DNA of 64,000 bases from assembly GCF_016097555.1 (NCBI RefSeq), contig NC_054708.1, positions 5,080,462 to 5,144,461 of the forward strand, read 5' to 3'. The position numbers were made by a program, and so were the translations under genes. Positions 36,836 through 47,399 of this stretch are shown here, in pieces (the first letter of the stretch is position 1; every line of letters begins with the position of its first letter). The stretch is from Gigantopelta aegis. Taxonomy: Eukaryota; Mollusca; Gastropoda; Neomphalida; Peltospiridae. The notes below the pieces were generated by a model. That model ran no database searches, had not been told where the DNA came from, and saw only the letters and a list, made by a program, of their open reading frames with translations.

Positions 36836-36904
36836 CAAACAGATGACAAAAGCTATTAAATATCTACAACTTATTTTCATAAATATTAACTTTAATTAAA
36901 CATG

Positions 36905-37386
36905 TCTTACTTTATAAGATCTTTGTTTGATGTCTTCAGACAGTAATAATCAATGTGCTGTAGTAATTAGTTAAACAAAACAAACTTTAACTTTAACCAA
37001 ATGAGCATTACTGTGGAAGATTTTGGTTTTGATGTCTTCAGGCAGTAACAATCAATGTGCTTTAGTACTACAAAAATAAAATAACTTTTATTAAAAATTA
37101 GTTACTTTGTAAGATATTGGTTTTGATGTCTTCAGGCAGTAACAATTAATGTGCTCTAGTTGTTTTGTTAAACAAAACATTAACGGTAATTAAATGAGCA
37201 TTACTTTTCAGATCTTGGTTTTGATGTCTAACACATAAATTAAAATGTGCTCTAGTAGAACAAAACAAAAATTAACTTTAATTATATGAGCATTATAACT
37301 TTGTAAGATCTTGGTTTTGAAGTTTAACACAGAAATATAAATGTGCTCTAGTAGTGTAAAACTTTTAATTAAATGAGCGTTGTTAC
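36905..37386 (-). repeat. ~95-bp array of exon 10 end plus donor, about 5 units
   Basis: Minus-strand units start near 37325, 37230, 37130, 37035 and 36940. Each has ATCAAAACCAAGATCTTACA or a close variant followed by AAGTAA. Three units read LPEDIKTKI in the exon frame, where the real exon has LPEEVKTKI. Units also carry an ATGTGCTCTAGT-like piece similar to SINE tails. Confidence 0.82.
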
Positions 37387-37516
37387 TTTGTAGGATCTTG
37401 GTTTTGACTTCCTCGGGCAGGAGAGGCCACTCGGCTGTCTGGGTCACCTGGTGGATGTAGACTTTGATGTACGTCTCACAGTGAGAGATCAGACTCTGGA
37501 GTAGACAGGTCACATC
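37387..37516 (-). CDS. BTBD8: BTBD8 exon 10, flanked by arrays of its own edges
   Basis: 130 bases. DVTCLLQSLISHCETYIKVY, then HQVTQTAEWPLLPEEVKTKI matches the end of the conserved region of BTBD8. Acceptor TTGTTGTAG at 37517 and donor AAA|GTAACA at 37386. Copies of the acceptor plus exon start fill the upstream intron to about 40420, and copies of the exon end plus donor fill the downstream intron to about 36905. Neither kind of copy contains a whole exon. This copy is chosen because only it runs from acceptor to donor without a stop. Confidence 0.88.
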
Positions 37517-37875
37517 CTACAACACAACACAACACAAAACAGTGGGAGATCAGACTCTGGAGTAGGCAGGTCACATCCTACAACACAACACAACACAAAA
37601 CAGTGGGAGATCAGACTCTGGAGTAGGCAGGTCACATCCTAAAACACAACACAAAACAGTGGGAGATCAGACTCTGGAGTAGGCAGGTCACATCCTACAA
37701 CACAACACAAAACAGTGGGAGATCAGACTCTGAAGTAGACAGGTCACATCCTACAACACAAAACAGTGGGAGATCAAGACTCTGGAGTAGACAGGTCACA
37801 TCCTACAACACAACACAAAACAGTGGAAGATCAGACTGCAGTTTGTAGGTTACATCCTACAACACAAAACAGTGG

Positions 37876-38790
37876 GAATGAATGAATGAATGAATGTTTA
37901 ACAACACCCCAGCACGAAAAATACATCGGCTATTGGGTGTCAAACTATGGCAAAATGCAACAACAGTGTGATGATCATCATCAATATAAAAATTCAACAG
38001 GTAAATTAAAACAGTGTAAAGAACTGTGTAAAAATACAAATATCACAGATATATAAAATTAAAATGTAGAGTAAAATTCAGTATCACGTAAAAACTGCAA
38101 TAAAAGTTCTGGATGGATTCCATCACATTTGTTTCTCCAAATAAATCTTTTCGAGTTGCTGACAACTGCTTACACTCCACCAAAATGTGTCGCACTGTCA
38201 GAGTACATTGACAGTGCTCACACTGAGGTGGAGGATCTTTCTTTAAGATAAATGAATGGGTCAAGTAAGTATGACCAATGTGGGCACGACACAAGACTAT
38301 TTCATCTTTCCTGCACTGTCTATAGGAAGACTGCCACTCTCCCAAGACTGGCTTGATAGCATGAAGCTTGTTCGCAACCTCACCGTCCCAATCACGTTGC
38401 CAAGTCGAAAAGATAAATTGGTTGATATTAAGTTTAAAATCAGTATAAGGTACACCAACCCTGGCATGAGGCAAATCCAAAGCAGACTTGGCAGCAAAAT
38501 CTGCCTTTTCATTACCCCTGATGCCAACATGGCTGGGCACCCAACAAAATACAACATCTTTATTGGCAATAGATAAAAAGACACACTTTCGTATCACCAT
38601 CCCAATTAAGGGATGGTCCAGCTTCATATTCTGCAAAGCTTGGAGACACGAAAGTGAGTTGGTAAAAATAATAAATTTTGATGCACTAGAATCCTTTATT
38701 TCTTCCAAGGCTTTAATGACTGCCCAAACTTCAGCACTAAAGATCGATGCTGAGTCAGGCAGTCTCATGGAAAGTATTGTGTCTGATGGA
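37876..38790 (-). mobile_element. 5'-truncated LINE with RNase H domain (I/Ingi-like)
   Basis: 915 bp in intron 9, same strand as the gene. It ends in (ATTC)n at 37876-37893. The target site duplication ACAAAACAGTGG is at 37864-37875 and 38791-38802, taken from the array unit. The 3' end has TTGACACCCAATAGCCGATG, then GTTAAAC, closely similar to the SINE T1 tail. Confidence 0.9.
38043..38768 (-). pseudogene. LINE ORF2 C-terminus: RNase H and CCHC-type finger
   Basis: SIFSAEVWAVIKALEEI carries the RNase H glutamate, GNEKADFAAKSA carries a late aspartate, and CWVPSHVGIRGNE is the usual strand before it. The second catalytic aspartate, normally in a FTDSLS-type motif, is asparagine here (IIFTNSLSCLQAL). 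The end has CEHCQCTLTVRHILVEC, a CxxC-H-C finger common at the end of I-group LINEs. Reverse transcriptase and endonuclease are missing by 5' truncation. Confidence 0.88.
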
Positions 38791-38852
38791 ACAAAACAGT
38801 GGCAGATCAGACTCTGGAGTAGATAGGTCAGATCCTACAACACAAAACAGTG

Positions 38853-39312
38853 ATGCCTTGACCAGAAGCGGTCAGGCCCTTTATAAGGGCCCTATGGGCA
38901 ACCTAGGGAGACACCACAGCATCGTAAAGGTCTAAAATTAACGAGCTACTCTCGATTCACTAATATCAAAACCTATATTAGCTCGGCCATTTACCTTTCG
39001 ACCGACCGTTCAAAATTGCGCCAAATTCCCTCAATCAAAATTGCGCACCCCTTTCTCTTTGGCATTTAACTGCTCCATTCAAATTCCATAGCACCACCAC
39101 CACCCCCACCCGCCTGCTACCGATTTGATCAGGCTGCTGGTGCTCCCTTGCACCTGCCAGTGCAGACGGTCCCTCCTCTCCCCTCCCCCCACCTTTCCTG
39201 TCATGGACGGAGGAGCCGGCCAAGGCCGGCGATTGTGCCCACGACAGGCGTGCGCTACAACAGCTTGTTCTGAATGTGCACGTAAAACCCTATGACATGA
39301 CATGACATGACA
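38853..39312 (+). mobile_element. Interspersed repeat X with (TGACA)n tail
   Basis: It contains ATTAACGAGCTACTCTCGAT, TTGCACCTGCCAGTGCAGAC, GACAGGCGTGCGCTACAACA and GTTCTGAATGTGCACGTAAA, then TGACA repeats. Related copies are at 41125-41510 and 59528-59884. No clear pol III boxes; the family is unknown to me. Confidence 0.8.
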
Positions 39313-40420
39313 AAACAGTGGGAGATCAGACTCTGGAGTAGACAGGTCACATCCTACAACACAACACAAAACAGTGGGAGATCACTCTGGAGTAGATAGG
39401 TCATATCCTACAGCATAAAACAGTGGGAGATCACTCTGGAGTAGACAGGTCACATCCTACAACACAAACCAGTGGGGGATTAAGACTGAAGTAGACAGGT
39501 CACATCCCACAGCACAACACAGTGGGAGATCATTCTGGAGAAGACAGGTCACATCCTACAACACAAACCAGTGGGGGATTAAGACTGAAGTAGACAGGTC
39601 ACATCCCACAGCACAACACAGTGGGAGATCATTCTGGAGAAGACAGGTCACATCCTACAACACAAAACAGTGGGAGATCCGACTCTGGAGTAGACAGGTC
39701 ACATCCTACAGCACAAAACAGTGGGAGATTAGATTATGGAGCAGACAGGTCACATCCTACAACACAAAACAGAAAGAGATCACACTCTAAAGTAGATAGG
39801 TGACATCTTACAATATAAAACAATACTACAGTATCTATTGTACATCTCACAGTGGGAGATCAGACTGAAATAAATATGGTAGGTCAAACAATAAAACACA
39901 GATCCAGATAACTGTATTATATCTAACAGCGGGAGATCAGTCTGAAATAAATACAGTAGGTCAAACAATAAAACACAGATCCAGATAACTGTATTATATC
40001 TAACAGCGGGAGATCAGTCTGAAATAAATACGGTAGGTCAAACAATAAAACACAGATCCAGATAACTGTATTATATCTAACAGCGGGAGATCAGTCTGGG
40101 TCATACAACACAAAATTATATAGAGGTATAATAATGGATATATCACAATGAAAGATGATACTATAGTAGATAGGTCATATCCTACAGCATAAAACCATAC
40201 AACTGTACATAATGTATATCTCACAATGAAAGATGATACTATAGTAGATAGGTCATATCCTACAGCATAAAACCATACAACTGTACATAATGTATATCTC
40301 ACAATGAAAGATGATACTATAGTAGATAGGTTATATCCTACAGCATAAAACCATACAATTGTACATAATGTATATCTCACAATGAAAGATCAGAATTTGT
40401 AGATAGGTCACACACCCCTA

Positions 40421-40915
40421 CAACAACAAAAATGTAACTAAACATAATTTGCATTTCATTTTTAGAGTTTATTTTCAGTAAATTCCTTCAAATTAGAAAA
40501 GTATTGCTCATGACATTAAGGAGTAAATAACTGGATAACGCAATGTCATGTAGTTTAATATCACTATGTACTTTCTGACCACTGCAGGTGAAATATCTTG
40601 CCCAACGTCTGGTGAGAAAAACAGTTATTGGAAATAATGGACATAAAGACTGGACATCTGGCCACAAATGCCCATACGTAAATGCAACTTTCTAGATGTT
40701 TTGCCTAATTTCAACCAACATTAACCGATCTACAATATCATATAAATTAGAAAAAGCCAAGAAAATAATACTTACCGATTCAAATATGAACTTTATTTTA
40801 TGTATTTATAAGACATTTAAGTGAATATATGTAAGTAAAAGTTACAAACTTGTACCCACTCAACATGGTTTTTGTCAAAAATGAATCCAGTAGTCTGAAG
40901 GTTAGGAAAACACAC
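40421..40915. other. Intron 9 start, no recognised feature
   Basis: Nothing supported. Confidence 0.5.
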
Positions 40916-41062
40916 CTCTCCATAAATATCGCTTTCCAGACTAGTGTTGAACTCGTGAAGGCGAAGCAGAGCTCGATACGATCCACATGCTTTCTCTGTG
41001 GGCAAGGAATCTATCACTGTGCGGAATATCTCATCCAAGAAGCTACGGCTCCAGGCTGCCTT
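40916..41062 (-). CDS. BTBD8: BTBD8 exon 9
   Basis: 147 bases, phase 0. Visible: SFLDEIFRTVIDSLPTEKAC, then GSYRALLRLHEFN. Acceptor ATTTCAG at 41063, donor GAG|GTGTGT at 40915. Confidence 0.88.
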
Positions 41063-41124
41063 CTGAAATGATCAGTGTGCTATATGCTTTACAAATATTT
41101 AATGATGAAGCCCATTCTGTGAAT

Positions 41125-41510
41125 AGGTCCAGTTAATGAGCTACTCTCAGCCTACTAAATTCCAAACCTATACGTAGCTTCATACCTTTCCATTTAGATT
41201 GACCATTCAAAATTGCACCTAAATCACTTTATCAAAAATGCGCACCCATTCTCTTTGGCTTAAACCTACAGGACATTCCAAATTTCATAGCACCATACCA
41301 CCTTCTGCCTGTTACCGGCTACGGTCGGATTGCTGGTGCTCTCTTGCACCTGCCAGTGCAGGCGTTCCCCCCTCCTACCCAACCCACACCTTTCCTGTCC
41401 TGGACGGAGGAGCTGGCCGAGGCTGGGACCTGTGCCCAGGACAGGCGTGTGCTACAACAGCTTGCTCTGAATGTGCACGTTAAACAATTCCATCCATCCA
41501 TCCTGTGAAT
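41125..41510 (+). mobile_element. Interspersed repeat X with (ATCC)n tail, intron 8
   Basis: TTGCACCTGCCAGTGCAGGC, GACAGGCGTGTGCTACAACA and CTGAATGTGCACGTTAAAC as in the copy at 38853, but the tail is ATCC repeats. Confidence 0.82.
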
Positions 41511-43060
41511 TGAATATCTTCACAAAATCCCAATGATCCATTCTTATAAAACTTTAAGTCCACATTCAAGACTTTTAACAAAGTATTCTGATTTTAAATG
41601 TCATTGTTGCAGATGAACTCAAATAATTATTAGCAATTTGGTAAACTTGGTCACAAAATCATCAGCTAAATTCAAGTTTCAAATAGAAGACAGACGGAAC
41701 TGTGGGTAATCAACAAGGGGAACATGATTTTTAAAGTAGCTTGTGGGTGAATTAATAATGAAATATATTTGGCAGTTCACAGGCCGTCGGATTTCACAGA
41801 AATGATCATTACCGGTAGCATGTCGGCAAAATCACAGAACCGAAATTTCGTTTCTCATGATTATTATATCGAGTACAACTATTCAACGTAAATAATATAC
41901 ATATAATTATTTTTAAAAATATATGTTTTTGATATCACACTAGTAAAGAAAGAGTGTGTTTGACACAATCACAAGACCCGATTAGGATTGTTGTGTTAAC
42001 CGAACATTCTGTGTTCTGGTTTAGGTAAACCCGATTCAGAGTTCCAATATGCACTCAAATAAAACACATTACACATGTCAACCAAAGTCACTGACACTAA
42101 TTATTTGTAATGTATCTCTTAAATATAGGGGTCAAAAACTTGTATTTAAATTAAAATATAATTTTGTAGAAAATATTTAATCTGACTACTGTCACTGAAG
42201 TTGACAAATTAAAGTTGACGCCACGCGTGTACTGGAATACCGAAGGTGGCAATCAAATAGGCCCCACTATTTCCTGTGGTTGCCTTTATGGGAGGAAATG
42301 ACGTAGGCCTAAACTATTATTTTTACTTAGCTGCCAAAATCACAATAGCATGTGTATAATGGAGAAGGCGTGTCCAAAATCAACTTTATATTGAGTTTGA
42401 AAACATGTCTCTTTACACAGATTTTTGCGATAATTTAAAATCAGTCGTATCAAAAATGGGTTGCCATGACTTGTTTTCACGGAACCTAAAAACAGTTTCC
42501 GATCGGTTCCCATGATCACAAGGCACGGAACCGAAAAAGCGTTTCCCATGAAATTTGAAATCCTATGGCCTGAGTTCAGCTTTAATTCACATTTGGCAAT
42601 TTGTTGTTTGTACTGGCAGGACTTTATTAAAGCTTTGAGTGTAGACATAAACAGATTAGTAAACTGGTAACTTCAAAATATTTAGTTTGAAAGTGAGAAA
42701 AACTGCCATCACTCTCATGCAATCAAGATGACAAGGGGAGGAATGAATGAATGAATGGTTAACGACACCCCAGCATGAACAAGGGCAGGAGGACATAATG
42801 CTCAAATGTACAAAAAGTGTACATGGGGAAGATACAAACACGGATGTTTGGGTCCTGGTTGGAGTTAGTGGGAGTTTAGTTGGTGCCACTCGACGGAGCG
42901 AGTCGTGCCGTGTTGTCGTTTAGTCTATATATACGACAACACAGGGTATGACTCGTTCCATCAAATGGTACTGGTTAGACACCCATAAGCTCCAGCCTGG
43001 ACCCAAACAGTCATGACTAGTAGCAGTAGCAACAGCTGCAGTAGTAATAGTAATAGTTGT
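41511..43060. other. Intron 8, no gene; a LINE-tail-like piece at about 42743
   Basis: GAATGAATGAATGGTTAACG, then ACACCCCAGCATGAAC at 42743-42780 matches the end of the LINE at 37876. Otherwise unannotated. Confidence 0.6.
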
Positions 43061-43065
43061 TAAAG

Positions 43066-43400
43066 TACCAGCCTCGGTGGTGTAGTGGTTATGCCATCGG
43101 ACTTCTGGCTGGTAGGAACTGGGTTCGTATCCCACCTGAGGCAATGGGGGATTTTTCATGCCAATACTGGCTCCAACCCAGGGTGAGTGCACCGCTAGGC
43201 TTAGTGGGTAGGTGTAAGGCCACATACACTGAATTTCACCCACTTCACGGGTGCGATTATGGGTGTGTCGGAGATGATTACCCGGCATGCACTGATACTG
43301 AGATAGCTCAACTGACAGCAAGCGTGGAGCACGGACTTGTCAAGTAGTCCTATACCGAAATGGAAATACTGTGGTTTCACCATTCATCTCATCATCATCT
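43066..43400 (+). mobile_element. tRNA-derived SINE, third family, intron 8
   Basis: A-box region GTGTAGTGGTTATGCCATCG and B box GGGTTCGTATCCC. The body has GTGAGTGCACCGCTAGGC and GTGGGTAGGTGTAAGGCCAC, and differs from the H1/H2 families after about 43220. It ends near TCATCTCATCATCATC. Confidence 0.8.
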
Positions 43401-43638
43401 ATGTTTGTAATGTCCAAAAATACAACAAATGTCTTTGTCTCTGTGATAAATGTTTTTGGCGTTTTTTTTATAAAAAATATAATAAAATAAAAAATAAATA
43501 AAAATAGTTGTTAAAGTGGTAGTAATAGATGGTAGTAGTAGCAGTAATATAGTACTAGTTAAAGGAGTTGGTTGAGTATTTTGTATATACATGTATCGGT
43601 TTGTTATCTTACTGTGTGTTATGTGTGTCTGCGTGCAT

Positions 43639-43680
<42 letters not shown>

Positions 43681-44820
43681 ATATATGTTTATTTATATCT
43701 GTGTGTGGAATATGGATGCAGATAAGTGTATTAAAACTCTGTTATTTATTGTTATTCATAATGCTGTTTTCCTTTTTCAATTTAAATCTGTCCAATTAAC
43801 CAGTATAAACATACATTGGTTGTAATAAATATTGTATTGTATTGTAATTTTTTTTTTTTTAAATGACAAGCTCACATAATAAAGAGACACTAGCAAACAA
43901 ATTATTATACATCAATCAGCTCAAAAAATCAATAAATAAGTAAACAAAATGTTTTTGGGAAAAAGACTTTTAAAAAGAAAAACATCCTAGGGACTCAGTC
44001 TTTGTAAACATTTTCACAAGGTGAAATATAACATGAGAAAAGTCATAAGTATGATACAATGTTTATGAGGGCTCGAATTTAAAGGCGGCACATTGCCATA
44101 ATGCCCTAGTCATATGCCCCAATTACATTAAAATTAAACTGTCTCATGGCCAAACTGGTCCTACCTTGTTTTGCATAATCCTGAGTTTTCAGCCCTAGCA
44201 AGACTTCTGTTTGTTTCCTCCAACAAAAGAAATACACAATCTGCTTTTTGTGTTTCTTAAAACACTATCTTACTGTAACATTATACAAATAAATACATTT
44301 TGCATGACCTTTGGCTGAACTATTTCAAATTCCATTTGGTCATTGGGAGAAATAATGAATTTGTATGTATAAAATTATTTTAGACAAAAATCAACATTGA
44401 GATACTACAGAACATTACTACATGTATGTCGAGAAATGCATTATTTGCCACATTTGAGGACTGCTTTATGGTTACAATTTGAACACTATTATTCTTCATT
44501 CATGCAAGTATGAACCAAAACAGTAATGTAAACACTGCACAATTCAGTGCAAAATTTAAAAAAACAGACTCACTATTCAACCAATCAGATTGATGTAAAG
44601 AGTATAGGTTAATAGAATATATTTAATGATATATACTTTTTAAATATTCATTGATTTAATGTAAAGTGCATTACAGTATGAGATTAAAAAAACACACATT
44701 TACTTCTCCCCATGAACAGTAATGTAAAAACATATGATTCAATGCAAAATGGAAAATCAGTAAGCACTATGCAACCAATCAGATTGCTGTAAAGAGTATA
44801 GGTTAATAGAATATATAATA
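43401..44820. other. Intron 8, no gene; (TG)n at 43645-43679
   Basis: A TG run of about 35 bp and poly-T at 43849. Two similar ~90-bp segments (44575-44640, 44770-44825) share ACCAATCAGATTG and AAAGAGTATAGGTTAATAGA. Confidence 0.55.
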
Positions 44821-44825
44821 ATATA

Positions 44826-45000
44826 CAGTGAAACCCTTCTAATCCGCACACCCTTGGGACCAAGTAAAATGTCAAATATTAAGAGGGTTCCGGTTTAGAG
44901 AAGTTAAGTTATGTACCGATTTTTTAAAAAGGATCGTGAAAAAGTCCAATTTTGGGGGAATTCCGATTTACAGAGGGGGCGGTTTTAAGAGGTTTCACTG
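44826..45000. mobile_element. MITE, pogo/Tigger-like ends
   Basis: 175 bp with imperfect terminal inverted repeats CAGTGAAACCCTTCTAATCC and (complement of the right end) CAGTGAAACCTCTTAAAACC. There is no coding frame. The flank is TA-rich. Confidence 0.8.
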
Positions 45001-45011
45001 TGTATATATAT

Positions 45012-45055
<44 letters not shown>

Positions 45056-45106
45056 CACACACACACACACATATATATATACACACACACACACACACAT
45101 ATATAT

Positions 45107-45137
<31 letters not shown>

Positions 45138-45152
45138 AACAAACATATATAT

Positions 45153-45189
<37 letters not shown>

Positions 45190-45221
45190 TACACAATATA
45201 TATACACACACACACACACAC

Positions 45222-45262
<41 letters not shown>

Positions 45263-45305
45263 CACACACACACACATATATATAGACACACACACATATA
45301 TATAC

Positions 45306-45370
<65 letters not shown>

Positions 45371-45372
45371 AT
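45001..45372. repeat. (CA)n/(TA)n compound microsatellite, intron 8
   Basis: Alternating CACACA and TATATA blocks over about 370 bp. The open frames are artefacts. Confidence 0.97.
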
Positions 45373-45431
45373 ATTATATACATTGATTTAATGTACAGCG
45401 CATTACAGTATGACATAAAAGCAACATTTAC

Positions 45432-45614
45432 CTTTCCCCAAGAAAGGAACTGTTCTGAGCTGACGACATCAACGAAGTGTTCACTGGTGTATTCAATAGA
45501 CAGCTCCAACAACTTGGTCGTCCAGTGCAGTACAGGCTCCGCCCACTTGACCCGCGGCAGGCTGTCACTCAACTTGTGACATTCAAGAATAGTCTCTATC
45601 ACAGTTTTCTCTGT
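45432..45614 (-). CDS. BTBD8: BTBD8 exon 8 (BACK-like region)
   Basis: 183 bases, phase 0. Visible: TVIETILECHKLSDSLPRVK, then WTTKLLELSIEYTSEHFVDV. Acceptor TTTACAG at 45615, donor AAG|GTAAAT at 45431. Confidence 0.9.
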
Positions 45615-45617
45615 CTG

Positions 45618-46275
45618 TAAAATACAGTTCATCTTACTTTTAGCATATCTTATAAATGACACAGTGTGATTTAAACATTTAATAAATCATATCTAGCTCA
45701 AGTAATAAGTAGGAATGTCATCATAATTATACATAGTGGTAGACTAATGGTAGTGGAATTATAGACCAAAAACAACAATAAAAACAAATTAATAAAAAAA
45801 ACACCAAAATAGTGAGAACATCATGGTTATAAATGATGAAAATGTCTTTACAGACTGAGCCATCCAATTTTAAACAATGATAGATTATAATAACAAAAAC
45901 TTTATTCAATGTAAGTGCATGTGTATCTTTGACTAACAGTACAATAGGAACTCCCCTTACAGACAGCAGTGGCTTGCTAAATGATTTGCATGACAAAAAA
46001 GTCTGTTACCATTGTAACCTTACTTTAATTAATGTAATTGTCTCCCCTTGATAACTTTTATTATTACGGCCATTTCATTTAAAAGGGTCTCCTTTGTGGT
46101 CTTGTCTGGAATACAGTAATTATCTCTAGGCCCAGTCCTGTATGTATACAGCTTTTGATCTCTACGGTGTTAAAAGATTTAAAAATTACTTGTAATAAAC
46201 AGAATGTTCCAGGTGGGACCAAAAATAATGATACCCAAAGTATATAAAATGGCTTATTAACACATAAAAAAATCT
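45618..46275. other. Intron 7, no recognised feature
   Basis: Nothing supported. Confidence 0.5.
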
Positions 46276-46284
46276 AATAATGAA

Positions 46285-46603
46285 AAGTTTGTTTTGTTTA
46301 ACGACATCACTAGAGCATTTCTATTTATTTTTAATCATCTGCTATTCAATGTCAAACATTTGGTGATTCTGACAAATAGTATTAGAGAGTAAATCATACA
46401 TCTTTTCATTAGTAGCAAGGGATCTTTTATATGCACCAACCCACAGACCAAATAACACATACCACAGCCTTTGATATACAAGTCCTGGTGCATTGGCTTG
46501 AATGAGAAATAGCACAATGGGTCCACTGATGGGGATTGATCCTAGACCGACCGCACATCAGACAAGTGCTTTACCACTGGGCTACGTCTCGACCATTCTT
46601 AAC
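46285..46603 (-). mobile_element. tRNA-derived SINE (H1, T1), intron 7
   Basis: Plus-strand order is TGTTTAACGACATCACTAGA (tail), AGCAAGGGATCTTTTATATG (body), GGGGATTGATCC (B-box complement), then ACCACTGGGCTACGTC (A-box complement). The target site duplication AATAATGAA is at 46276-46284 and 46604-46612. Confidence 0.92.
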
Positions 46604-46612
46604 AATAATGAA

Positions 46613-46956
46613 GTGGCATAAAAGATATCTAATCACTACTACAATATCTAAGTGACAAACTTATCGATACAAAAAAATGTAACCATTCAGTCCATCTGAC
46701 TTAGTGTTTTCATATGTATACGGAAAAACATTTCTGTGAGAAAAAAAACATGTTAGTTTACAATGGACATAACCATATGAATTTGCTTTCTTTTTTCTGG
46801 GTGTTACTGTTTACTTTATGCCCGCAAATGTTTTATTTTTGAACTCAAAAAAGACATATGCGGGCATCAAATAGACAATAACACCAACAAATCTAAAAAT
46901 ATTCACATGGTTATCCCCTAAATGTATAAAAACGACCTATCACGTGATAATATTAC
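46613..46956. other. Intron 7 start, short palindrome only
   Basis: TGCCCGCAAATG near 46819 and CATATGCGGGCA near 46855 form a small inverted repeat. Nothing else. Confidence 0.5.
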
Positions 46957-47148
46957 CAGTTGAGACGCAATGTAATCACAGGTGAGCTCGAGAACGTCCT
47001 CCGACAGACCGGCAAACGCCTTGGTCGACCAGAACTTGGTGAAGAACTTCCACACAGACTTGAGGCATCGGTGTTTAACATCATCGAGACCAAACGACAC
47101 AGACAGCATCAACGCATCCGCCAGGGTCGTCGTGCACACGGAACATGG
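46957..47148 (-). CDS. BTBD8: BTBD8 exon 7 (BACK-like region)
   Basis: 192 bases, phase 0 at both ends. Visible: TTTLADALMLSVSFGLDDVK, then KSVWKFFTKFWSTKAFAGLS, the helix pattern of BACK domains. Acceptor CTGTTAG at 47149, donor CTG|GTAATA at 46956. Confidence 0.92.
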
Positions 47149-47170
47149 CTAACAGAAAATGATAGTCATT

Positions 47171-47390
47171 AATCGGTCTCGGTGGTGTGTGCTTAAGCCA
47201 TCATACATAAGGCTGGTAGGTACTGGGTTCACAGCACGGTACCAGTTCCAACACAGAGCAAGCTTTAAAGACTCAATGGTGTAAGACCACTACATCCTCT
47301 TCTCTCTCACTAACAACTAACCCACTGTCCTGGACAGACAGCCCAGATAGCTGAGGTATGTGCCTAGGACAGCGTGATAGTCATTTGCTA
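47171..47390 (+). mobile_element. Old tRNA-derived SINE fragment, intron 6
   Basis: CGGTCTCGGTGGTGTGTGC, then GCTGGTAGGTACTGGGTTC (head like H2), then CCTGGACAGACAGCCCAGAT. A likely target site duplication TGATAGTCATT is at about 47160-47170 and near 47382. Confidence 0.7.
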
Positions 47391-47399
47391 CATAAAGAT

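Larger units (their letters stand above)
37517..40420 (-). repeat. ~55-80-bp array of exon 10 acceptor plus exon start, about 25 units
   Basis: The minus-strand unit is TTTTGTGTTGTAG, then GATGTGACCTGTCTACTCCA, then GAGTCTGATCTCCCACTG. This is the exon 10 acceptor and first ~38 coding bases. Units near the exon (37517-37875) are closest; those beyond 39780 have become ~80-bp variants. A LINE (37876-38790) and another repeat (about 38853-39312) are inserted in it. Confidence 0.88.

Noticed and set aside
36315..36899. 194-codon frame with DTSTSGDC repeats
   Set aside because: Arises from the 24-bp array in a SINE head; no start context, splice support or homology.
38297..38584. Second minus-strand frame overlapping the LINE RNase H
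   Set aside because: Shadow of the real RNase H frame; no motif.
44985..45662. 225-codon frame that includes BTBD8 exon 8
   Set aside because: Only 45432-45614 is exon; the rest is read-through into intron and the CA/TA run.
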